Part shown: positions 53,901 to 60,873 of the stretch, piece by piece
How the letters are laid out: the number at the start of each line of letters is the position of its first letter
Position numbering within the stretch: the stretch's first letter is position 1
NCBI RefSeq assembly: GCF_902806685.2
Contig: NC_048563.1
Coordinates: 3,129,098-3,193,097 of the forward strand
Origin: Maniola hyperantus
Taxonomy: Eukaryota; Arthropoda; Insecta; Lepidoptera; Nymphalidae
DNA: 64,000 nt
Reading direction: 5' to 3'
Notes under the pieces: generated by a model
Seen by the model: the letters and a program-made list of their open reading frames with translations, nothing else
Told to the model about the DNA's origin: nothing
Database searches by the model: none
Position numbers and translations under genes: made by a program

Positions 53901-55000
53901 TTAGTTTAGTTTAGAGATTGTGTACAAGAGAATTGGCCCCATTGTTATACTACCTAAACACAATCCAATACCAATATCAATTTGCCTTATTTTTGATTTA
54001 GTATTTTTACGGTGTGACATTGACCGCGCGGCACCTAACTACGCAACGTTCGTTGACCTCTAGCGTCAGTCAGATGTTTTATTTGCAATATATTTCGAGC
54101 TTTCATAAATACAGGTACTTTTTGTGGTATCTCATTTCATCATCTTATTATCAGTAGGTCTTCGTTTAGCGTTTTTATTACATTCTGTATAGATTCATGG
54201 GTAAAATACTTTGTGTATCTTCAGGACGACGGCGGAGTTTCAGCGCGACGTGCTCCTGATGCTGTCGAACGCGCTGCTCTACAACTCCAGCTCGCACAGC
54301 GTGTACTCCATGGCGAAGGAGATGCACGAAGAGGTATACCCGGCAGGATATTGCACATCGGACTTTAGAAAGAGATAGTGTCATAGAGGGTTATCTCTGT
54401 CGACGAAACGTCACATAGGCATAAGTGACAGAGACGACGCTCAAAGCCGTCTCTTTCTGTTCAATGCCCATTATTTCCTGCTGAGCCCTTTTGTATCATT
54501 CCAATTTGTATTAGACAAACGTGATTGTTGTAGTTGATGTTAATTGAACTAATTGTGGTGTGCTAGGTTAGCTGGTTGGTCTGGGACCGGTATGGGGACA
54601 TGGTGGAGCCGCTCGCTATGTAGGGACTTGGCTAGTGTTAGTTAGCATTGTCTAGTCTCATAAGAGACGTTGTTATCATGACTCATTATTATTGACGGTA
54701 GGTTAATAGTTGAGGGTAGTCTGTGATATCTCTCGTAGTGTGCGAGAATAATGTTAGTGCGCCCACGTAGGCTCGGTTAATCTAATATGTTGTAATCCTG
54801 ACGTATCCGTCTTAATCATTATTATTATCTTCTAGGAAAGGCTTATCTGTGTCTTTCCTACATATACTTTTTATGTTGTTTAGGCGCAGCTGGCGCTGGG
54901 CATGCTGCTGGCTGCGCAGGCGCACGCGGGGCTGTGCAGCGCGCCGCCGCGCCGCAAGCGCCGTCTCGAGCCGCACGCGCACAAACGACTCGCGCACTAG
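36274..55000 (+). CDS. BRD8: Bromodomain-containing protein 8, Tip60/NuA4 complex subunit (18 exons, 851 aa)
   Basis: Exons: 36274-36458, 37418-37598, 38003-38198, 38917-39018, 40834-40968, 41359-41509, 42229-42316, 42738-42800, 45136-45267, 45987-46129, 46734-47071, 48148-48338, 48881-48997, 49939-50011, 51168-51267, 53252-53386, 54225-54333, 54884-55000 (TAG). Every phase matches. The N-terminus (WSTREQLCLASAVLRSGDQN ... GRPPDWYSQKS ... ETPKRKK) is the SANT-like start conserved in BRD8. A coiled coil (residues ~95-175) and the SGAPTLSxLLE-type motif (here SAGAPTLSLLLEQ) follow, then a long acidic Glu/Pro/Gln-rich middle. The bromodomain covers about 720-825, with PMDLTTIRRNID, the acetyl-lysine-binding Asn at ~797 (LLYNSS) and a basic C-terminus (PRRKRR). 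BRD8 recruits the Tip60 acetyltransferase to chromatin through acetylated histone tails. The introns are crowded with transposons. Assignment is firm. Confidence 0.95.
36722..36918 (+). mobile_element. Helitron family A in BRD8 intron 1
   Basis: Starts A|TCCATACTAATAAATGTGAA and ends gcatcagctag|t. 197 bp, complete. Confidence 0.8.
36932..36975 (+). pseudogene. Fragment of BRD8 exon 18 with its acceptor, inside intron 1
   Basis: Tctatgtcttttag followed by gcgcagctggcgctggg and atgctgctggctg repeats the acceptor and first 34 bases of exon 18 (54884-54917), with one mismatch in the exon part. It joins directly to internal Helitron A sequence (gtatgtcactctccagctct). Confidence 0.85.
36976..37050 (-). 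mobile_element. Helitron family A internal fragment
   Basis: 'atacccatgcaaaaaatctc' and 'gttgcaccattgcgacgtg' are mid-element family A motifs in reverse orientation. Both ends are missing. Confidence 0.65.
37051..37410 (-). mobile_element. LINE 3' end (family H) in BRD8 intron 1
   Basis: The minus strand codes EGITFYNKIPQTILDLPLHK and, after a one-base shift, AYYTIQDYLNDKRAW. This is followed by the 3' UTR with gaagaaccagcaagaaact in reverse and a (taaaat)n end. It sits only a few bases before exon 2's acceptor. Confidence 0.75.
38301..38384 (+). pseudogene. Partial duplicate of BRD8 exon 3
   Basis: ccagccacaccagacgag, gaatccaagaactctgggc and cagcgaaacgcgcgcaagag repeat bases 38030-38105 of exon 3. 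Translation gives PATPDEGIQELWASKETAKR and then a stop. No flanking acceptor is preserved. Confidence 0.85.
38410..38806. mobile_element. Tigger/pogo-type MITE with TA duplication
   Basis: Ends cagtggacccccgacaatcc and ggattaccggggggtccactg form the TIR typical of Tigger/pogo elements, with TA on both sides (38408-38409, 38807-38808). The interior holds palindromes and no transposase. Confidence 0.85.
39020..39300. mobile_element. Diverged family C-like repeat in BRD8 intron 4
   Basis: 'gttccgtacccgaacggtgc', 'tgtctgtctgacagcgggtt' and 'gcgagtctgattcgcactta' show the same plan as family C but with different text. A similar variant lies at 50436-50715. Confidence 0.5.
39484..39736 (+). mobile_element. 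tRNA-derived SINE family D, internally shortened
   Basis: agctgtgatagcctagtagt head, B-box gttcgatcccggg, and a (gat)n end. Part of the middle is deleted relative to 13253-13699. Confidence 0.8.
39840..39960 (+). mobile_element. Dispersed repeat with (tatg)n
   Basis: 'acccgacgagggcaatgcca' through 'cagagccgattttgatg' is the shape of a recurrent insect repeat head. The simple run (tatg)5 lies inside. Confidence 0.45.
40112..40282. mobile_element. Short TIR element with accgacttcgatacac ends
   Basis: Arms ttttacaaaa...accgacttcgatacac and gtgtatcgaagtcggt...ttttgtaaaa are inverted across ~90 bp of AT-rich sequence. Confidence 0.7.
40640..40825 (-). mobile_element. LINE C-terminal coding remnant in BRD8 intron 4
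   Basis: The minus strand reads EPIDTSFISSLSFPRRST ... GANSPIPRISQLYNKLNVLD ... VKFRNSVHVALSK without a stop, a CR1/Jockey-type tail. It directly precedes the acceptor of exon 5. Confidence 0.6.
41712..42075 (-). mobile_element. LINE 3' end family H in BRD8 intron 6
   Basis: Close copy of 37051-37410: (taaa)n start, 'cggaatgcctttcctaccga', 'aaactcggcggttgctcttt' and the coding part in reverse to 'tagtttgcgggattttatta'. Confidence 0.8.
42353..42715 (-). mobile_element. LINE 3' end family H variant in BRD8 intron 7
   Basis: (atagaatagaat) end, then 'tggttcggaatgccgttcct' and 'actcggcggttgctcttttt'. Diverged from the 41.7-kb copy, close to 55784-55930. Confidence 0.75.
43310..43440 (+). mobile_element. 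LINE 3' end family H, forward copy
   Basis: 'agcaaccgccgagtttcttg' to 'aaaagtttatacgaataaaa' is the reverse complement of the other H copies. Confidence 0.75.
43490..43890 (+). mobile_element. GC-rich LINE-type segment in BRD8 intron 8
   Basis: A G+C-rich block (gtcggggggcaacgtcctcc, cgtgaagctccgcc) unlike the AT-rich introns around it. The style is that of LINE 5' or 3' non-coding DNA (compare 32297-32830). No coding frame is recognised. Confidence 0.4.
43895..44100 (-). mobile_element. 3' UTR of the 33-kb LINE family, reverse copy
   Basis: 'aattagaacggccataaagc' through 'cccatgaggtcagcccattt' is the reverse complement of 33408-33590. Confidence 0.75.
44220..44360 (+). mobile_element. LINE reverse-transcriptase thumb fragment
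   Basis: It reads PDLKNDIERRLTERERRALS VRANMLARRF (two blocks) and then, in the +1 frame, CSSNVKITLLG. This matches the region after the RT palm in insect LINEs. One frameshift. Confidence 0.55.
44403..44620 (+). mobile_element. Helitron family B
   Basis: A|TCTAAATATGTAAAAGG start with gactgactg, and near its end gcgggcgaagtcgcgag. The terminal ctag is mutated. Confidence 0.7.
44686..44920 (-). mobile_element. Helitron family B
   Basis: Left 'tatgcccgcgactttgtcc', right (cagt)n and atatataga|t. A family B copy in reverse, 66 bp after the forward one. Confidence 0.7.
45295..45510 (-). mobile_element. Helitron family A in BRD8 intron 9
   Basis: 'tagctgatgcccgcgacttc' at the left, ttcgcatctataataagggt at the right. 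Confidence 0.75.
45513..45715 (-). mobile_element. SINE family D fragment
   Basis: 'cacgggtctcctctcagagt' to 'ttcaccgttaaagcaagtga' in reverse; head missing. Confidence 0.7.
45720..45945 (+). mobile_element. Family C repeat 3' half
   Basis: 'tactaattatttgttcagga' to 'cttttgaggtacggaaccct', forward orientation. Confidence 0.7.
46189..46397 (+). mobile_element. Helitron family A, complete reference copy
   Basis: Inserted between A (46188) and T (46398). Starts TCCATACTAATATTATAAAT, carries (gtct)n, and ends in the hairpin cgcggacgaagtcgcggg and CTAG. 209 bp, no coding region. Confidence 0.85.
46800..46980 (+). repeat. Coding QP/Q-T-P repeat in BRD8 exon 11
   Basis: Repeats of caaccg (Gln-Pro) encode PQPETQPEPQP, SQPQALQPQTLQPHTSQPQ and similar. 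The complementary strand shows a spurious Cys/Gly-rich ORF. Confidence 0.85.
47074..47246 (-). mobile_element. Helitron family B fragment in BRD8 intron 11
   Basis: Begins almost at the exon-11 donor with 'tattttgccccctaaggggt' and ends 'ttgatatacttaga'. Confidence 0.65.
47335..47412 (-). mobile_element. Helitron family A 3' fragment
   Basis: 'ctagctgattcctgcgactt' to 'ttgatttttcgggattg'; the rest is lost. Confidence 0.6.
47535..47970 (+). mobile_element. Dispersed LINE-like repeat with (caga)n
   Basis: 'aaccacctcctttttgacag', 'catgctgaatttcgggataa', then a run of fifteen or so caga units at 47908-47967. Short related pieces are at 7578-7622, 40485-40530 and 51600-51680. Confidence 0.5.
48358..48534 (-). 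mobile_element. Helitron family B 5' half with expanded (tcag)n
   Basis: 'gcagatgtctacgtcataat' to atatataga|t at 48534. The tetranucleotide run (48458-48510) is the longest of its kind here. Confidence 0.7.
48660..48760 (-). mobile_element. LINE 3' end family H fragment
   Basis: 'atagaatagaatatgttttt' and 'agtcggatagatttaattta' as in 42353-42715; short. Confidence 0.6.
49185..49850 (+). repeat. Minisatellite of ~33-bp units in BRD8 intron 13
   Basis: The unit tttcacatgttgaaaatggc(ataaatgttaat) repeats about four times before 49370 and five times after 49693. The two halves are parted by a LINE fragment. Confidence 0.85.
49370..49693 (-). mobile_element. 5'-truncated LINE fragment inside the minisatellite
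   Basis: Minus strand encodes ASRPGAAAETAENGKRRKYA to RGHDLYSN, nearly identical to 21396-21691. It has no poly(A) tail: it ends at ttttattgtatta and passes straight into the repeat. The word ataaatgt flanks both sides, but that is also part of the repeat unit. Confidence 0.8.
50037..50398 (-). mobile_element. Helitron family B, long copy with internal insertion
   Basis: Plus strand a|ctagcttatgcccgcgactt ... (ta)n taga|t, 362 bp. About 120 bp of unrelated AT-rich DNA replaces part of the middle. Confidence 0.75.
50436..50715. mobile_element. Diverged family C-like repeat
   Basis: 'agggttccgtacccgaaggg', 'tgtatctcatgaaccgtaat' and 'cgcaagtccgactcgcactt'; same subtype as 39020-39300. Confidence 0.5.
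50739..50930 (+). mobile_element. Helitron family A, 3' end lost
   Basis: A|TCCATACTAATATTATAAAT start. It stops after 'aacctaaatcca' without the hairpin or CTAG. Confidence 0.7.
50946..51158 (-). mobile_element. Helitron family A just before BRD8 exon 15
   Basis: ctagctgagcctgcgacttc at the left; the tttataataagggtcctgat end is 10 bases from the exon-15 acceptor. Confidence 0.75.
51276..51511 (+). mobile_element. Helitron family B, complete reference copy
   Basis: A|TCTAAATATATAAAAGG, eight (gact) units, then 'gatcgggctgaaatttggca', hairpin gcggacgaagtcgc and CTAG|T. 236 bp. It starts 8 bases after the exon-15 donor. Confidence 0.85.
51670..51860 (+). mobile_element. Helitron family B, 5' truncated
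   Basis: 'gactgactgactgatctatc' to cgaagtcgcgagcataatctag|t. Confidence 0.7.
51870..52100 (+). mobile_element. SINE/LINE-tail element
   Basis: 'tctggtgggaggcttcgacc', 'gcaaagccgtgccgccaagc' and 'gcatcatcacttaccacccg' make the body and 3' end of a widespread lepidopteran SINE that shares its tail with a CR1-like LINE. The tRNA head is missing. Confidence 0.6.
52300..53215. mobile_element. Family K repeat split by an RTE insertion
   Basis: Left part 52300-52549 and right part 53170-53215 rejoin to the same structure as 9520-9690 once the RTE piece is removed. Confidence 0.6.
52550..53169 (+). mobile_element. 5'-truncated RTE-type retrotransposon with TSD
   Basis: From 52598 a frame of ~175 codons reads MAIARTAMDKLKKIWKNRNI, LYAAETWTLR, ALEMWCWRRMLGVSWTEFRT and GRGRSPMRWTDQIK, which is the C-terminal part of an endonuclease/reverse-transcriptase ORF. 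It ends in an (aag)n tail, usual for RTE elements. The 11-bp actctaaattt flanks it at 52539-52549 and 53170-53180. No stop or frameshift is seen, so it is fairly recent. Confidence 0.85.
53501..53720 (-). mobile_element. Helitron family B in BRD8 intron 16, complete
   Basis: Plus strand a|ctagcttatgctcgcgactt ... atatttaga|t, 220 bp. Confidence 0.85.
54365..54492. mobile_element. MITE family J, diverged
   Basis: 'gacgaaacgtcacataggca', 'gtgacagagacgacgctcaa' and 'cattatttcctgct' follow the J pattern. Confidence 0.55.
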
Positions 55001-55013
55001 AGTCTACACCACT

Positions 55014-55247
55014 CCGTACCACTGTGGTATAGATAGTTCAATCCATGATGACGCGCCCCACTGGCCCACTCTTTGTCCCAATGCTCTGAGTATGAGTTCT
55101 ATCGTAAGTCGTAACACACCGATAAGTGATGTGGATATTCGCACAAGAAGATAAATTAGGTAACTTCCCGCACCCGTGGTTTTCCCGCATGGAAAATAGT
55201 GGGGCGAGTCTTCGTGGATTGAACTATCTATACCGCTGGCGGTATGG
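55014..55247. other. Inverted repeat in the BRD8 3' UTR
   Basis: Arms of about 50 bp (ccgtaccactgtggtata, gatagttcaatccatgatga, cgccccact) face their complement at 55195-55247. This may be a MITE that landed in the UTR. The transcript would form a long hairpin. Confidence 0.75.
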
Positions 55248-55339
55248 GCTATGCCTGCTGGACGCTCAGCGCAAGAAATTTTAATTTTCACCGTTTTACT
55301 CATAAGCATTTGTATTATTAACTACTCGTAAGTTTGATA

Positions 55340-55345
55340 AATAAA
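55340..55345 (+). terminator. Candidate polyadenylation signal of BRD8
   Basis: AATAAA (in gataaataaaataac) about 340 bases after the stop codon. Confidence 0.65.
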
Positions 55346-55783
55346 ATAACTTTTTAAGAAGAAATAGTATGCTTTTATTAATTCTATCCTCAGTTATCTG
55401 TGTGGTTAAGACATGGCCGTAGCTAGAGAGTGGCGTGGTGGGGCAATTGCCCTACCTCAAAATACCAATCCCATCCTTAAGAATGCCATCAATTTATATT
55501 CATTTTTCAAATGATCTTAATTTTATATTAATTATAGTTTATGCACTACACATATTTTAATTTTTTAATAATTTTAATATGTTCGAACTGATGTTTTATA
55601 TGGGTCCCCTGACCTGCAATAAAATGATTTTATTTTTATTTATTTATATGATAAAACCATTGATTTGTTAACTATCAGTGGATAAAACTATGTAAACTCT
55701 TTGTTCATGCTACATCGTGGTTCGTCACAATCATTTAGGTACGTTTTGCATCGGTGTAAATTTTCCCTATGTGCCCTATAGAA

Positions 55784-55930
55784 TAGAATAGAATGTTTTT
55801 TTATTCATATAAACTTTTTACAAGTGTTTATGAATAGTCAGGTAGTTTTAATTTACCACATGGTTCGGAATGCCGTTCCTACCGAGAAGAAACAGCAAGA
55901 AACTCGGCGGTTGCTCTTTTTAATTTATTA
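55784..55930 (-). mobile_element. LINE 3' end family H fragment
   Basis: 'atagaatagaatgttttttt' through 'gaaactcggcggttgctctt'. Confidence 0.7.
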
Positions 55931-56337
55931 ATTAAATAGAAACGATGATAGCGTTGTGTAAGACATGGCCGTACCTAGGGGGTGGCATTGTGGGGCAATG
56001 TAACCTTAAGGTGACGCAGTACACTCGATCGAAATTGGCGACGCACGTGGGTGACTTTTCACCTAACATTGTATGAGAAAGGTGAGAGGCACGGTGATTT
56101 TCACCGAAATCAAGCGCGCGAAAAGGGAAAGTGTTTTTGAAAATAAATACTCGTGTATGTTTGTACTAAACTCAACTCTGGCCATGGCCCTGCAATCCTG
56201 TGGCCCTACCGCGGTTGTTTGACAGCTACAATGTCACGTTCGCAATCACCTCTGATTGGTTAACGCTCGCTCACTATTGGCTACAATGCATTGTTGCAAC
56301 AAGAATCGCACAAATTCAGCCAATCAGAACAATTGAG

Positions 56338-56530
56338 TTTTTTTTTTTTTTTAGAAGGAATATTAGCCATGTTAAATGACTATTATTCCCCTTTCCTCTC
56401 CAACTAAGCGTGAAGCTTGTGCTAGGAGTAGGTACGACAATAGTGCAACGGGCGGGGTTTGAACCATCGACCTTTCGGTTTTCAGTCCACACCTTTACCC
56501 GTAGAGCTATTGAGGCTCTAGATCCATGGT
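56338..56530 (-). mobile_element. tRNA-derived SINE family E, reverse
   Basis: T-rich left end, then 'ctaggagtaggtacgacaat', B-box complement ggggtttgaaccatcgacc and 'agagctattgaggctctaga'. Confidence 0.75.
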
Positions 56531-56799
56531 CGTCAAACTGCGGCCCCCTGGCCGCATGTTTGACGACCATACCCGCAGCATACCAAATAATTTTACAAAA
56601 AATACTAATTATACCTACGATTAAGTATCGTAATCAACATTTTTTAAAAAATATCGCAATCGCCTTCCAGTCATTTAAAAGACACCATGAGGATTTCACG
56701 TAGTCCCAAAGACGCGAACATAGCAGAAATTGTAAAAAAAAATGCAACATCATAATTCGTGAATTGTAATTTTTTTTATTTATTACTTAAGTGCCTAAG

Positions 56800-56960
56800 A
56801 ATTGGTCAAAGAATTAGTTTGGCCATCCAAAGGGGTAATGCTGCCAGCATCTTGGGTACAATGCCTCGTTGCGGTGGTCTCGACGAGGTTTTAGATTTAA
56901 TTTAATTTATTTTAGTTTTAATTTAATGTTTTTTTTTTTTAATTTAAGTTTATTAATAGT
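56800..56960 (+). mobile_element. LINE C-terminal fragment
   Basis: Reads QRISLAIQRGNAASILGTMP and on to EVLDLI and stop, the same terminal motif as 21186-21834 but from a different subfamily (MPRCGG in place of IPRGHD). Confidence 0.75.
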
Positions 56961-57237
56961 TTACTTGTTAACCATTGATAATAAAAGTGCCTAACTACCT
57001 TAAAATAAAATGTGTTTTTCTTTGTACCTAACCAAAATCTCAAATAAACATTTTTGTTTCTATTTACCTACATTCACTTGCACCCGCGCGCGTTGCTAGT
57101 TTTCACATAGGTACAATTCACAAGTGTACGGGCCTCAGTACTATCTCACATTGTCCTATGTGGCCCTTGACCAAAAAAGTGTGACGACCACTGCTCTAGA
57201 TTGTAATAATGATTGATGCAGGTTTTAGACAATCGCC

Positions 57238-57435
57238 CAGCAGGTTATGTGCGTTTTGACTAATTAACGGTGAAGGAAACCTGCATGCCTGAGAGTTCTC
57301 TATGTTCTCAAAGGTGTGTGAAGTCTGCCAATCCGCATTGGGTCAGCAAACTATGGCCTGAACCCTCCTCACTCTTAGAGGAGACCCATACTCAGTGGGC
57401 CAGTAATGGGTCGATCATGATGATGATGATGATCA
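57238..57435 (+). mobile_element. SINE family D, head missing
   Basis: 'gttatgtgcgttttgactaa' to (gatgat)n; truncated of its tRNA-like part. Confidence 0.7.
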
Positions 57436-57439
57436 GATT

Positions 57440-58400
57440 AATTTTAGTTTAGGGTCAGGAGTAAGGAGAGTTTTAAGATAAAACACATATTGGCTATAAT
57501 ATACACGTTTCTTATTTATTAACTTACAACCTTTAGCAGATACCTTGTGATATACAAACGAACAAATTCACTGCTATTACAATAATTATACATAAGTGGC
57601 GCTTAACATTAAAGTCCGTTCCGGTTATATGGGGGTCGACACACACTTGTCCGTATCGTCGTGAAGTGAAAAAAAATAGCAATAAAAAAAACAACTTTTG
57701 ACATGTTATCCAAAATATTTACACACAAGGTTCTCTTTAGCCTTTATCAGTTTTACTAATAAAAGTTGCACACTGCTTTTTCATGATTTATACACATAAC
57801 AGTCATACATTCAACGTGTATAAGCCATTTTTATTAGTAAACGTGTATATTATGTATTAAAGTAATTGCTTAAATATATGAAACTTTTAAAGACACAAGG
57901 TGTCATGTTATTTAAATTCCACCTTTCCATCTACATACTAAATGAGAAAACCGGTTTCTCATTGCGTTTCTACACGTGTATTGTGAAAACATTTTTTTTT
58001 TTGTTTATCATCATAAAAATAATGATACGTCGTACACAAAAGCGCCGTGAGACGATTAGGTTGCGATTTTTCGCGGACAAGTGTGTCTGGACCCAATACT
58101 AAGTTTTTGTCGTAATATTTAGTCACAATAAATTTTTTATTGTTTTGTCACACAACATACATTTATTTTCGTCACATTTTAGAACAAGTTATGTCCATTT
58201 AGAAAACATGCACAGCATATAAGTTTTCTTAAGTTATATTATAATTTTCAAAAAGACTAACACAACCTCCAAATTGACAGGTCTACATCCTAGTGCTATC
58301 CTTTTTTGCAGGGAGCATTATGAAAGGGGCAGCAATACATTTAGATCTGTCATTTTAGAGATTTAGTGCAACAAAATTAGTCGCATTATTCATGTTTCAA
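57440..58400. other. AT-rich interval without a gene
   Basis: No splice-supported frame or named element seen. Short ORFs only. Confidence 0.45.
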
Positions 58401-58410
58401 ACCAGACTTA

Positions 58411-58960
58411 AAGATCTACGCACATTACACAGACTCGACGCCGACTCTACTCACAATAAACATACACAGCACAGCAACACAAAGTGATGTACATCGGCCT
58501 TTAGAATGACATCTCGGTCACTCATACCTACGAGTATATGACGTTTTGTCGGTCTCAACAACAGGGACAACGCTCTACAAATCTGCTATCCCTTCTAAAG
58601 GTCGATGTACATTACTTTCGGCCGCGTACTGTACCTTACGGTGGAATTTTCAACATTGAAGTATGTAATTGAAGTGTATGACGCGTGAACAACGCGCCCT
58701 TTTCTTTCAATTAAATTTTAAATTTTTTTTAAATTTTAAATTTATATTTCCACCGTAAGGAACACTGTATGCGCTACATATTCCCATGCTTTTTTTAAAA
58801 TAAAAATAGTGATCACTTAATGTGAACCTGACGTTAAGTGATTACCGCCGCCCATGAACATTTGCAACACCAGGGGAACCGCCAATGCGTTGCCTGCCTT
58901 TACTATAAAGTCGAGTTAGAGTAGAGTCGGCGTCGAGTCTGTGTTATGTGCGAAGATCTT
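58411..58960. mobile_element. Inverted-repeat element with nested MITEs
   Basis: Outer arms (aagatctacgcacattacac, agactcgacgccgactctac) at 58411-58452 are mirrored at 58915-58960. Inside lie a family J MITE (58475-58638) and a 130-bp MITE with ccttacggtggaa ends (58634-58765). Confidence 0.65.
58634..58765. mobile_element. Short MITE with ccttacggtgga ends
   Basis: ccttacggtggaattttc and aatttatatttccaccgtaagg are inverted, about 130 bp apart. Confidence 0.75.
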
Positions 58961-59564
58961 AATATTCCATTTTCCCCGCTCAGCGCAAAATTATAGAAAA
59001 TTCGCATCAAAAGGAATTGAAAAAACCAAATAAAGTCTAGTGCCGAATAAGAACTACGGCAGCATAGAAAAGAAAATGGAAAAAAAAGAGAGCAAAGAAT
59101 AAAAGAAATAGTTACAGTACTACCACATTTATAAGTTACGACGATGTACCTGTGCAGAAACCTTTTTTTTTAATGGCGCGAAAATATCTCAGCCGATCAC
59201 AGCGCGTCCCACCGCTAGACAAGACTCTATTGGCACTTTAATGACATTGACAGGGGGGCGCTGTTGGAGAACAAAGGCTTAGAATGTTCAAACAAGAACA
59301 AAGGGGACACTTGACGGCAACGTTAGTTCCGATTTTCGCCACGCGCCAAGATAGCCTTGTCGCGTACCCGCCATGTTTTGTACGCGCGAATTATGAGCGA
59401 GATAGCGCGAGTTATGAGCGAGATAGCACGAGTCTCTGTTGTTCTTGTATTTGTAATCTTAACGTCAAGCAATAGGGTCTGTATTTCAATGGTGTATATT
59501 CGGTTTTAGTTGGCGTTTTTATGTCTATATAGTTTACTTATACTTGACAATAGAAACTATTATT

Positions 59565-59905
59565 ATTACAGTTCTTGCATTTCACGAAGGCGAGGGGCTC
59601 ATGCTTGTGTGTAAGTCATATCTGTATAAGTAAGGTACAGTAACCGCCGTACTCAGAGTCGCTAATCGTTACTTAAGATTGAGTTAAAACGAGACAGATT
59701 TATGTGAGAGATATAGCTCTGTCTCGTTTTAACTCAACTTAAGTAACGATTAAGCGACTCTGAGTACGGCTGTTAATGTGTGCGTTTGCGAGCACCTGCT
59801 CGCGACTGATTGGTCCGACGTGCACGCACACTTACGCAATGCCCGTGTATACGACGTAACCACAAGTAAAGTTCACTCGCCTTCGTGAATTGCAAGAACT
59901 GTACT
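59565..59905. mobile_element. Nested palindromic element
   Basis: Outer pair acagttcttgcatttcacga / tcgtgaattgcaagaactgt encloses an inner foldback at 59649-59775 (ccgtactcagagtcgctaat, aacgagacag and their complements). Confidence 0.75.
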
Positions 59906-60412
59906 ATAAAAGTGGTAGTAATGTAAGAGTACGGGTTTAGATCACGCACTGATATAAAATATTTTGTATGTATGTGAAAGATTTGGAATAATTTTAGAAG
60001 TGAAATCTCTGGAATGAGTCCATGTTGTCTCGTTCGGTCGCGCACAGGGGAGGCAGGGTCTGGATGCTGTGAGAAGGATTATATATGCTGGATTCTGTAA
60101 AATCAAAATCAAAAATCTTATTTAAGGTGGTTCGATACATCCGGCCGCGAAAATTCAAATTTTAGTTAGTTTTTCGAAAATAGTAGACTAATCATACATC
60201 GAAAGCTTATGGTAATGAGTTTTGCGGGCATAACACTTATACATCTAGATGATTTTCCAAAGAAACTTTGGTCAAAAATACTCATTTACTTCATATTTAT
60301 TCCTGAAAGATAATTTTCTGAATTTTCCCATATTTGGACAAACTTGGTCTACTTTTAGTAAGAAATATATTGATTTGCTCGGTAATGGAACCTGGGACCA
60401 AATAAAAAAAAC

Positions 60413-60499
60413 TTACCTAGTGGTAGTTGTGGTGGGGAAGCGGCTCCACTGCCGCAGGCTGACTCGCCAGTCATGGAACTGACTGACGACTGCATGCCT
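60413..60499 (-). other. Possible exon on the minus strand
   Basis: Acceptor attgtctgttcag and donor gtaagtttttt bound 87 bases. One frame is open: MQSSVSSMTGESACGSGAAS then PPQLPL. It is not in frame with the terminal exon at 60874-60987. It may be an alternative 3' exon of the same gene, or chance. Confidence 0.3.
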
Positions 60500-60596
60500 G
60501 AACAGACAATTTTTAATTTTATTATTCTACCAGATTTTTTTATTATCTTAATTTTTTTACAGGGCTTTTATAAAATATGTATATGTATATGACAAC

Positions 60597-60803
60597 ATAC
60601 CCGGCTGTACTCACGTGTTTAGTCGACGTTAGCCCGACTAGTTTCGAACCCATCCGGGGTCCTTTTTCACAGGGACTCGCGGTTGAGACTGCCTGCTCAA
60701 CCGCGACGCGTGTGTGAACTGAGTCTCTGTGAAAAATGACCCCGGACGGGTTCGAAACTAGTCGGGCTAACGTCGACTAAACACGTGAGTACAGCCGGGT
60801 ATG
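60597..60803. mobile_element. ~207-bp near-perfect palindrome
   Basis: Left arm starting catacccggctgtactcacg and right arm ending cgtgagtacagccgggtatg match over about 80 bases with only a few differences; the loop is ~45 bp. Foldback MITE of unknown superfamily. Confidence 0.85.
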
Positions 60804-60873
60804 AGATATGTATAATGGAAATCACTCACGATAGTGTAAACGCTCATATAGATTTTAGATCTTCACCTGCTAG

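Larger units (their letters stand above)
56205..57240. mobile_element. Family G MITE split by a ~860-bp insertion
   Basis: Left part 56205-56336 (ccctaccgcggttgtttgac ... cagaacaattgag) and right part 57196-57240 (attgtaataatgattgatgc ... acaatcgccc) are contiguous in intact copies. Between them lie SINE E and a LINE tail. Confidence 0.7.

Noticed and set aside
57866..58102. 78-codon plus-strand ORF
   Set aside because: It sits in an AT-rich interval, is rich in Phe/Ile/Lys as expected by chance, and has no motif.
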